Origin: Dastarcus helophoroides
Taxonomy: Eukaryota; Arthropoda; Insecta; Coleoptera; Bothrideridae
Direction of reading: 5' to 3'
NCBI GenBank assembly: GCA_028583605.1
Contig: CM053326.1
Location: 2,082,342-2,146,341 of the forward strand
DNA length: 64,000 bases
Made by a program: the position numbers and the translations under genes. Shown here piece after piece: positions 54,061-64,000 of this stretch. Numbering within the stretch: position 1 is the first letter of the stretch; each line of letters begins with the position of its first letter. The notes under the pieces were generated by a model. It saw only the letters and a program-made list of their open reading frames with translations, was not told the origin of the DNA and did no database searches.

Positions 54061-55713
54061 CATCTTTTGTTCTCGTAAATTTTATCGATCTGACTAAAAA
54101 ATAAAGAGATTCTGCGACCCGGCAATTTATTTTGATGTACCAATGCCGGGTCCTGACCCACTATTTGGGAAACGATGACTATCATAATAGTACTTGACGA
54201 CCACAATGTGGATCAAATTAAGTTTATATTATAATTTTATAATTTAATTCATGACTCTGCACTCGAGCGATAATAAAAGGATTATATGGATTATGAATTT
54301 ACTGTAAAAAGAAACCTAGAAATACATATTACTACCAATTAAAATAAATTATTAACACGCTAGAATATCGACGATATCCATCCAATCAATATTTACCTTG
54401 TTTGTAGAGAAATTATTTTCCATACTTAAACTCAACTTAAACTTAAGGCTTATAAGCCCTTCTCCACCACATCAAATTTATTACAGGTATTCTCTAAATA
54501 TTTGTAAGAACTTCTACTTCTTTAGCAGCCTTCTGTGCCGTTTTTCAGCAACGCTATAAGCTCTTATGTTGAAGAAGGTTCATGTAGTATGCCTATCTAT
54601 AGATACGTATAAATTGATGATGGTAGAAAGAACTTTTTTTTTATTTCTGTTGTAACTATAGACATACGAAGATAACACTACAACAACGTTGCTAATAACA
54701 ACGGTATTAATCAAAGATATTCTCTGACAAATAAAGAAACAGTTTATGAAATTTTTCATTCGTCATTGTAAAATAAATCAAAAATAAATCATCATGTTAT
54801 TAATACTACAAAACATTGTTAAAGGAGGTTAAACAGAACCTTACCCATTCCATAAAAAATCCAAATCTAATGAATGAAATAAATTCCTTCTCGGTTCACT
54901 CACTAAAGCATGGGAACTTCGCCAACAAGACTGAATCCGAAATACCCGAAAGAGTTAATCTAATAAGCACCATTCATTGAGAAGGTTCGTTATGAACTAG
55001 CCGCAAACGGAGTAGCTCGCGTTCAATTCAAATTCCTGGCGTCAACTCCTAATCCCAATTCAAATCAAATCTACAAAAAGTTCTACCTCCGACTAACGCA
55101 ACAATCCGCATACGATAAGTGAAAGAGTATAACGCAAGTTATGTCTGAGAAAATAATTCATGTCATTCACTACTGACCGAATGATTAATTAAAGTGAAAT
55201 TGTTCAATTATAACAGGAATGCACTGAAGACTGCAATAACGAACGATCTGCGATACTACCATGACCTGTCGGCCTACTTTAGTTTAACCTGCCGGAATCT
55301 TCGACGAGATGATGATTTACCAAACTTGTCTGTATCCCGTCCGACAACATTATTTTCTAATGGCAAAACGAAACCATGCAAATTTACTACATGTCCCACA
55401 AGTTAGAAATAAATGGCAGACACAAGCTAAACAATTCCGAAATCACGGATTTACAGTTCAACGAACAAACAAAAAGAACAAGAATCCCATTATACATACA
55501 AGCGATCGCCTACGACTTTGTCTGCCCAAGTAAGCAATCCGTGTCTTTTTTAGTATTCAATCATTAAATTGGAACACTTGTGGAATCACCTCGTGTCTGA
55601 CTGTCCGCCTGTCGCGCGCTTTTTTATTTCATAGATTGTGTCTTATGTCTCATACGACTAAAATTTTTGTAATAAATAGCGGCCCGAGCAGTCAAAGTTC
55701 ATTTTGGGGATTT
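54061..55713. other. Unassigned sequence, no gene supported
   Basis: Non-satellite DNA. Overlapping short frames at 55,194-55,567 lack recognisable motifs. Nothing further is supported. Confidence 0.5.
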
Positions 55714-55721
55714 GTTTCAGG

Positions 55722-57554
55722 CAGTGGCGGCTGGTGCTAATAAAATGTGGGGATTGCAAAGGGACATTTGCAAAAATGAGCCGAAACTGGAAATTTTCAA
55801 TTAAGCTGGAGGAATTAAGAGATATTTTATTTTTATTTTCGCAAAAAACAGACAGAAAAACAAGAGAAAGTTCATCTTTGGCATCTTTTGCTATTTTTGG
55901 AACTTTGGCAGCTGCAAGTTTATCAATAACTTTTTACTAAAGGCGAGTATTCCTTGGATTAAGTCCTTTTCTTTGAAGACACCGTTAATGCGGACAATCT
56001 TTCCTGGCATAATGTATTTTTTAAAAAAGTATTCTTTCCAGACTGGAGAAGCACCACTCTGCCTCACCAGAAGGAAGAAGAAGGATTTTTAAAAGTTTTA
56101 GAGTTTCACTAAGCTCACTATTTTCTGAAATAATGTTATAGAGTACAAGTAAACTAAAAGCCGATTTAAACTCTTCTGTTTCGTAAATTAGGGTTAGTTT
56201 AGTTCTTAGTTTTTGTAAATTAAAAAATGCATGAACCTTGGCGGTTTCTTTAAAATTCTTTTTAGGAAAAGTGATTTTATGTTGGTTAAACTTTTTAGAA
56301 AGAAATAAGGTTGCTGCAATTAAATGCCCAATAAAACTGAATCGTTCTTTAGCTTAGCAGATAACAATGTCACATAGGTACTTCTTTAGCTTCGCGAACT
56401 ATTTCTGTTAAAACTTCGCTTTTTACAAAACACCGTCTGCACAATATTTAAGTCTGGAATAGGTCATCCACTTCGTTAATTTCCAGTTTTTTCGACATAT
56501 ATCGGTTACAGAATGGCTGTGCAATTAAACTTTACACTAAATTCATTTTTATTTGTGTTTCAAGACTCATAACATTGCCCGATGACAGATTTTAATAGCG
56601 AATCGGTATTTGGTTTGCACCAGAGACTAAATAGACTGAACGTTTCAATGTTGTCCCATGCCTACAGTTGAAGCTAAAATCTGGGGAAGTGGGGAGGTGC
56701 ATTCCACTACTCTTTGATATGGTCGGATTAAGTAAAATTTATAAATACGAAATTTGCGGCGTAACGATTTAGATGAAACTTTAGAATTAGGGGCTTTTGG
56801 ACCAATAGGATAATTTTTATAAGTGCTTTTTGGTAAAGGTTCAATAGAACTATTTTCAAAGACATCTTGGTTTAATAGTAAAATAATTTTCTTTCAAAAC
56901 GCGACGCCTGTGTACAATATTGTTAAGCCGGTGCTGTAAACAAGTCATGATTGCAGTGAAATGGCGACGCGCGCACGCCGATAATTGAATATTTATATAT
57001 TTTATTTTTACCTACCCAAAGAATGAAACTCTTGATTTTCCTTCACTAATGTGTTCACTGAGGTTTCAACAATGATCCACAATACACTTCTCCATATTTA
57101 CAGCCCATTTTCTTTAAAAAAAAACCGATCTTATCTTCGCAAAGGTCTGTCAAATAATAAGAGGGCATAGCGAGCTAGATGGAGCTAGGCTTTCGCCAGG
57201 CTTTCAACTGGCTTCACTGCTTACCGTGTTAGGTTCACTCTATTTAGTCTCTGGGCAAGTATTTTAAGCGAACAAAATATAAGTTAGGGCGCAGGTGCAT
57301 ATGTGTAAAGCAAAGTTTGCAGTCTAGCCTGCAAACCAGAGTCTCTGCTGCAAACTTTGCAAACCGTGGACCCAATATGTCATCAAACGCTTACGAATCG
57401 GCGGAATCCGCAATATTCAGCAGTATGGTTGGTAGCGATAAATCTGTTATCAATAAATAAAATAAACAACATAAAGAACAATTTACTTTCTTTTTTATCC
57501 CAACGTTTTTTTGAAGGTTGCGAAAACTGCAAACCTTAGCACTAGCCGCCACTG
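55722..57554. mobile_element. hAT-like element with 8-bp target duplication
   Basis: 1,833 bp bounded by CAGTGGCGGCTGGTGCTAA at the left and AGCACTAGCCGCCACTG at the right (imperfect inverted repeats), with a perfect 8-bp duplication GTTTCAGG at 55,714-55,721 and 57,555-57,562. CAGTGG-type ends and 8-bp duplications are typical of hAT elements. The interior has only short broken frames, so it is non-autonomous or decayed. The right subterminal part has repeated GCAAACTTTGC / GCAAAGTTTGC words that may be transposase-binding motifs. Confidence 0.88.
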
Positions 57555-57719
57555 GTTTCAGGGTAGCAAATAGAAAAATAATGTAATAATCTAATTCCTA
57601 AGCACCATTTCTGAATGACATAAAACTCTCTAATGAACAGACTTGATAGGCGACAAGTAAAAGTGGTCGATTCTTCTAGGTAAGCTAACTGAACAGGGTT
57701 CAAACCAAAGTCCAAATGT

Positions 57720-58800
57720 TAAAAAAAGTGAGAATTTAAATAAAAATAAACTTTTCTGAAAACTCGGAATTTACAAAACAGGGGACTACAACTTCAAATT
57801 TAAAAAAAAATCTAAATTTTGAAGAATATCGAAATTTTCAAATATCGTGTTAGGATAATTACGTGCAAGGGTATCAATATTCACGATTTTAGACAAGAAC
57901 TATTATTTAATTAACCGAAACAGGATTAATACATTCGAGGTTTTCAATACATTCAGTGCCGAAAACAGACTAACTTCTTATTTCTTATTCCCTATTTTAA
58001 ACAAGCGTAACCCTAATTCTTAAAATAATAAACACTCTTGAGGAATTTTTATGGCCGTCGTCGAGCGAGCAGCAGGTCGAGGGTGATGTCAACCTTCCTT
58101 CATATGTGTTGGCTACAATCGAAATTTTTAAATATCGAAATTTTCAATTAATCGAGATTATCACAAAAAAAACAAAAATATCGTTTTAAAATTTCCTTCA
58201 TCAAAATTTCGAGAAAAAAATCAATTCAAAATTCTGAAAATTTCGAACTTTTGAAAGTGTACAAATTTTCATGAAGTCAAAATTTTGTGAAAACGGGGAA
58301 ATTTTGTGAAAAAGTGGAAATTTTGTAAAAAAAGTGGAAATTTTTCAAAAACGACACATTTTCAAAAAGTGAAATTTTTCTAATGTCCGCATTTTCGAAA
58401 AATAAACGGAATTTTCACTAAAGTGAACATTTGAAAAAGTTCATATTGTCAATGACGAAATTTTCAAAAATGGACGAAATAAAAACGTTGTAAAAAGGTT
58501 GAGCTTTTTTAAAAAAAATCTGGTATTTTAATAAAAGTCGCCATTTTCAACAAATCGATATACTCAAAAAATCGATATATTCAAAAAGACGAAATTTTCA
58601 TAAAAGCTCGAAATACTCGAGAGTTGAAATTTTCGGAATAATTCAAGATTTTGAATGAACAGCCAAAATGTTGACAAAAACTGAAATTTTTAATGTCAAA
58701 ATTGTCCTCCATGAGAACATCTTAAAATTTAGAGAAGATTTCTTCGGAAAACCACAGAAATACTGATGAATCTTTAAATATCTAACTTTTTAACGCTTTA
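57720..58800. repeat. AT-rich GAAATTTTCAAAAA-type sequence around solo LTR 2
   Basis: Purine-rich plus strand with irregular GTGGAAATTTTGTAAAAAAA words before and after the LTR. No ordered period seen. Confidence 0.6.
57848..58117. mobile_element. Solo LTR 2
   Basis: A 270-bp non-satellite segment starting TGTTAGGATAA and ending TTGGCTACA, flanked by ATCG on both sides (57,844-57,847 and 58,118-58,121). TG..CA ends plus a perfect 4-bp duplication support a solo LTR, probably Gypsy-type. A TATA-like CCATAAAAA on the minus strand suggests minus orientation but this is uncertain. Confidence 0.72.
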
Positions 58801-61150
58801 ATGTTTTGCCTGTGGACCTCCAAGAGCACATTTATGATTTTTAGAGCATTTTTTGTGACTAAACAATTGAAATCCTGATGAACTATTAAATGCCCAACGT
58901 TTTAGATCAAAATTATTTTGACCAGAATCCTCCATGAACACATTTTCCAATTTTAGAGAAGATTTCATGGGAAAACAACTGCAATACTGATGAATCATTA
59001 AATACCTAATTTTTCAACATATATATATTATTTTGCCTGTGGACCTCCAAGAGCATGTGCGCGATTTTTAGAGTATTTTTTGTGACCAAATATAATTGAT
59101 ATCCTGATCAGCTATTAAATGCTAACGTTTTAGATCAAAATTATTTTGACCAGAAACCTCCGTGGGTTGAAAATTTGAGATTTGGTGGGAAAACAATTAC
59201 CAAATGTATCACCAAATACCCAACTTTTTAACATACTATTATTTTGCTCGTAATTCCCCCAAGAAGAGAATGCTTAATGGAAAAACTACTGAACTACTGA
59301 TGAATTATCAAATGTCCAAAATTTTAGCTCAAAATTATTTTAATCAGGATCCTCCATAAGCACATTTTCTAATTTTACAGAAGATTTCATGGGAAAACAA
59401 CTGCAATACTGATAAATCGCTAAATATCCAACTTTTTAACGTAATATTATTTTGATTGTGGATCTCCAGGAGCATATATGTAAGTTTGAGGGCATTTTTT
59501 GAGACCAAACAATTGAAATCCTGATAAACTAATAAATGCCCAACGTTTTAGATCAAAATTATTTTGATCAGGATCCTCCATGGGCACATTTTTCCAGTTT
59601 GGAAAAACAATTCCAAAGTATTCCAATACGACTTTTAACCTACTATTATTTTGCCATGATTCCCCAAGAAGAAAATGATTGCTGGCAAACAATTAAATTA
59701 CTGATAAACTCCAAAGGTTCAAAAATTTTAGTCTCAAAATTATTTGATCAGGATCCTTTCACGATGCACATTTTCACATTTAAGATTCATGGGAAAACCA
59801 ACTGCAATTACTGATGGAATCGCTAAATATCAAACTTTTTAACTATAATATTTAATGTGCCTGTGGACCTCCAAGAGCATATGTGTGATGTTAAGAACAT
59901 TTTTTTGTGACTAAATAATTAAATCCTGATGAACTATTAAATGCCCAACGTTTTAGATCAAAATTATTTTGACTTGAATCCTCATGGGACGAAAATTTTA
60001 GAGATTCATGGGAAAACGATTACCAAAATATATCACCCAAATACCCGACTTTGTTAATTGATACTATTATTTTGTTCATGATTCCCACAAGAACAGAATG
60101 CTTACGGGCAAAACATCTGAAATACTGATGAACTGCCAAATGTCCAAAATTTTAGCTTAACATTATTTTGATCGGGATCCTCCATGAAAACATTTTCCAA
60201 TTTTAAAGAAGATATCATGGGAAAACAACTGCCATACTGATCAATTGCTAAATATCCAACTTTTTAACATAATATTATTTTGCCTGTGGACCTCCAAGAG
60301 CATATGTGTGATTTTTAGAGCATTTTTTGTCACCAAACAATTGAAATCTTGATGAACTGTTAAATGCCGAACATTTTAGATCAAAATTACTTTCGCCTGA
60401 ACTCTAGAGATGCCAATTTTAGAGATTTCATGGGAAAACAATTACCAAATATATTGCCAAATACCGAACTTTTTAACATACTACTATTTTGCTCATGATT
60501 CCCCAAGAAGAGAATGCTTAATGGAAAAACCATTAAAATACAGATGAACTATCAAATGTCCAAAATTTTAGCTCAAAATTATTTTGATCAGGATCCTCCA
60601 TGAGCACATGCTCCAATTTTAGAGAAGATTTCATGGGAAAACAACTGCAATACTGATGAACCACTAAAAATCCAACTTTTTAACATAATATTATTTTGCC
60701 TGTGGACTTCCAAGAGCATATGTGTGATGTTTAGAGCATTTTTTGTCACCAAACAATTGAAATCTTGATGAACTGTTAAATGCCCAACATTTTAGATCAA
60801 AATTACTTTCTCCAGAACTCCAGAGATGCCAATTTTAGAGATTTCATGGGAAAACAATTACCAAATATATCGCCAAATACCCAAATTTTTAACATACTAC
60901 TATTTTGCTCATGATTCCCCAAGAAGAGAATGCTTAATGGAAAAACCATTGAAATACAGATGAATTATCAAATGTCCAAAATTTTAGCTCAACATTATTT
61001 TGATCAGGATCCTCCATGAGCACATTTTCCAATTTTAGAGAAGATTTCATGGGAAAACAACTGCAATACTGATGAATCACTAAATATCTAACTTCTTAAC
61101 ATAATATTATTTTACCTGGGACTTCCAAGAGCACATCAGTAATTTTTAGA
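58800..61150. repeat. Tandem array, about 415-bp period
   Basis: GTGGACCTCCAAGAGCAT-type anchors occur at 58,812, 59,039, 59,458, 59,863, 60,286, 60,702 and about 61,116 (spacings 227, 419, 405, 423, 416, 414). Within a unit, TCAAAATTATTTTGATCAGG and CATGGGAAAACAACTGCAAT blocks occur in related half-units, so the 415-bp unit is probably an ancient dimer; the 227-bp first spacing is one half-unit. Units are moderately diverged. Confidence 0.88.
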
Positions 61151-61189
61151 GCATGTTTTATGACCAAATAACTGAAATAATTTTTTTTT

Positions 61190-63095
61190 TAAATTTCGTA
61201 AATCAAAAATTTGAGAAAAAAGTCAAAAGTTTCCAAATCAAAATTTTGAACATTTCAAACTTTTGAAAGCGTCCAAATGTTTAAAAAAAAGTCAAAATCT
61301 TGTAAAGAGTGGAAATATTGAAAAAAAGTAGACATTTTGAGGAAACAAATTCTTTCTAATGTCAAAATTTTCAAAAAAAAATCGAAATTTTCACAAAGCG
61401 AACATTTAAAAAAGTTCAAATTTTCAAAGACGGTAGTCAAAATTTTAGAAAAAAGTAACATTTTTGGATGTCAAATTTTTTTTTAAAAGTGGAAATTTTC
61501 AAAAACAAATTGAAATTTTCAAAAAAAAGTCGAGTTTTCCAAAATCATTTTTAGGAAGTTTAAATTTCCAGTAAAAGTAGAAAAGATCGAAAAAAGTTTT
61601 AAAAAATTTAAATTTTTAGGACGAAATTTATTTTCAAAAAAGTTGGATTTCTCAAAGGCTGTAAATTTAGCCTCAATTTTGAGAATGTAAAATTATCGCT
61701 GTCTTAAAAATAATCCAAATTTTCTTAAACAAATGTCGAAATATTCAAATACAGTCCAAATTTTCTGCACTATTTCTCTGAAGTTGATAGCTTGGCTGTC
61801 GAAACGCGTTAGAGCAACCTTTGTTGTGTTTTTTAATCTTTCTTGGTTTCAGGGGACAATTTTTGTATTTTAATTTTCAAATTTTCTAGAAAAAAAAAAC
61901 AAAATATTTAAAAAGACTAGAAATTTTCAAAGGTCAAAATTTCGAAAGCCAAAGTGGAAATTTTGAAGAAAGACGAGCATTAAAAACAATCGAAACTTTG
62001 CAGCTTTCAACAAGGTCTTATTGAACAAAAAACGCTTTTTACACAAAAAGGCGAAATTTGCAAAACGAAATAAAAATTTCAAGAAAAAGTGACATTTTGA
62101 AAAATAAGTCATTTTGAAAAATAAGTCAAAATGTTTAAAAGAGGCACAATGTTTCAGAATCAAAGTTTTCAAAATAAGTAACATTTTGGCAAAAATGGAG
62201 ATTTCCTAGTGTCGAAATTTTCAAGAAAAAAGAAGAATTTTTTAAAAATGTTCAAAGATAAACATCATCAAAAAAATTTGAAATTTTCAAAAAGAGTCGC
62301 ATTGTCAAAAAAAAATCGAGACTTTCAAAATAATTCAATATTTCGAAAAAATGTCAATATTTTCAAATAAATGTCTAATTTTACAAAAAATGTAATAATT
62401 AACTAAAAGTCGAAATTTTCAAAAAAAAAATTGAAATTTTCAACAAAGGTCGAATTAATCAAACAGCCCGAATTGTCATAAACAGTAAACATTTTGAGAA
62501 ACAGTCAAAATGTTCAAATAATCAACATTTTCAAAATAGGCAAATATATCTCAAAAAGTGGAATTAAAAAAATCATATTTGAGCCACGATTTCGAGAAAG
62601 ACAAAACTTTGGACAAAGTTAGAATGATTCAAAGGAGTCGAAAATTTTCGATAAAAGTCGAAATTTTCAAAAAATCTAAATATCGAAAAACTTGAAATTA
62701 GCAGAAAAAAAGTCGAAATATTCGAAATGGAACGGAATTTTCAAAAAAAATTAAAATTTCGAAGGTCGAATTAATCAAACAGCCGGAATTTTCATAAAAA
62801 GTAAACATTTTGAGAAACAGTCAAAATGTTAAAATAACAAAATTTTCAAAATAGTGAAAAAAAGGGTGAAATTAAAAAAAAAATTTGTTTGAGCCACGAT
62901 TTCGAGAAAGACAAAACTTTAGAACAAAGTTGGATGATTCAAAAGTCAAAATTTTTGATAAAAGTTGAAATTTTCGATAAAAGTCGAAACTTTCAAAAAG
63001 TCTAAATATCGAAAAAAGTTGAAATTATCAGAAAAGAGGCGAAATATTCGAAAGGGAACGGAATTATCAAAAAAGTTTTGAGAGAAAAAGTAGAA
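61190..63095. repeat. AT-rich array with a 316-bp duplication and hairpin-motif locus 3
   Basis: Purine-rich GTCGAAATTTTCAAAAA-type sequence. GGTCGAATTAATCAAACAGC at 62,448 recurs at 62,764, and GAGCCACGATTTCGAGAAAG at 62,581 recurs at 62,891: a tandem duplication of about 310-316 bp. At 61,776-61,866 lies one forward copy of the GAAACGCG hairpin family (TTGATAGCTTGGCTGTC, GAAACGCGTTAGAGCAACC), without an inverted partner. Confidence 0.8.
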
Positions 63096-64000
63096 AGATC
63101 GTTTAAATCCCTAATAATCGAGTTGCATTCAAAGCTTTATCGTATCATTGACAACGATGACATAAAAAAATCAACAAATTTTTAAAATGAAATTTGTATT
63201 TAGAGTATTATGAAAGGTAACTAGCGAATTATATGCTACTAATTTATTATGAAGCTGCTAAATGTTATGAGGGTAATAATTATCAATAAAGATTTAATTT
63301 TAACGACACTTAATTTTCAATGATACGATAAAATATTTATGTAGTTAATAGAGCAATGTCTCGTTTTGAGTTTCTGCCAAACATATTTAAAACATAAAGT
63401 TCGTATCAAAGGTTTAATGAAACCGAAACTTTAGATTATAACCGAATCAGAATCATTTTACGATATTTATTTGTAAAAGCATTGCAACAAAAATATATTA
63501 TTGAGTTGTTCAATTTATTTTTGAGTTGTTCAATTTATTTTAACTATTAATTGCCTGCCTCATCTCTATTTTAAATTTACTTATTGTTTTTCGTGATTCT
63601 ACTTTGTCCTTGATTTGCAGGTAGAATAAAAACTTACCTACCTTACCAATAGTAAAGTGGGCGTTAACGTATTAATATACTTCGACGAGATTTTAAAAGT
63701 ACATCACATAAAATTATTTTGATTAATAATATGAACAATTTACCTCATATGTAAATAAAAGTATGTCAAAAAATTATAACCTGCTACCTGCAATTTCATA
63801 AAACGTCATCATAATAATTTACCTGGAATGTTATTTGTTTCTGAATAATCCTGTAGGGCTTTCCTGGTAAAAACACAAGCACACGCGTTTTCTACGTTTG
63901 TTCTACCCGGAATATATAAAATTAAGCGTACGGGAAAAATATTTACATGGAAAAAGCTTCCAATGTACAGCAACTACGTTAGTATGTCATAAATAAAATT
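63096..64000. other. AT-rich unassigned sequence
   Basis: No satellite words and no coding sequence recognised. A 5' UTR exon or promoter of Synd could lie here or further right, but I see no evidence for it. Confidence 0.5.

Noticed and set aside
55194..55567. Overlapping plus-strand frames of 60-75 codons
   Set aside because: No motif, no splice context, three frames open in the same short stretch.

Overview
The window is animal nuclear DNA, most likely from an insect with a repeat-rich, AT-rich genome. The only host gene I can support is the F-BAR/SH3 gene Syndapin (Synd, PACSIN). It lies on the minus strand as seven phase-compatible coding exons between 24,164 and 3,245. The last exon, holding the rest of the SH3 domain, lies beyond the left edge. 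Two introns of about 8 and 11 kb are filled with transposons and AT-rich satellites. I cannot name the order from sequence alone.

Layout, left to right. 1-3.2 kb: a diverged tandem duplication inside the last Synd intron seen here. 3.2-4.4 kb: five Synd exons. 5.0-7.2 kb: DDE transposon family A, copy A1. 7.3-14.3 kb: an older element with long inverted ends, carrying a nested piggyBac element (11.07-13.59 kb). 15.4-15.6 kb: Synd exon 2. 15.8-16.1 kb: a solo LTR with a perfect target-site duplication. 16.5-22.8 kb: satellite-like arrays. 23.8-24.2 kb: the first Synd coding exon. 24.9-28.1 and 30.3-33.4 kb: two mirror-oriented copies of transposon family B, each a near-palindrome. 33.4-35.5 kb: AT-rich arrays. 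35.7-38.0 kb: family A copy A2. 39.1-54.1 kb: a giant inverted repeat whose arms are tandem arrays, with a Jockey-like LINE inserted in the left arm. 55.7-57.6 kb: a hAT-like element. 57.8-58.1 kb: a second solo LTR. 57.7-63.1 kb: more AT-rich arrays. 63.1-64 kb: unassigned AT-rich DNA.

The mobile elements share no pathway; they record nested insertions. Several boundaries rest on target-site duplications read directly: TA for families A and B, TTAA for piggyBac, GTTTCAGG for hAT, ATAT and ATCG for the LTRs, ACCGTTGA for the LINE. The most unusual structures are the 15 kb foldback with asymmetric tandem-array arms, the palindromic family B elements, the frameshift shared by both family A copies, and a hairpin motif ending in GAAACGCG found six times at three distant loci. 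All transposase genes seen here are damaged or need a frameshift, so none is clearly autonomous.
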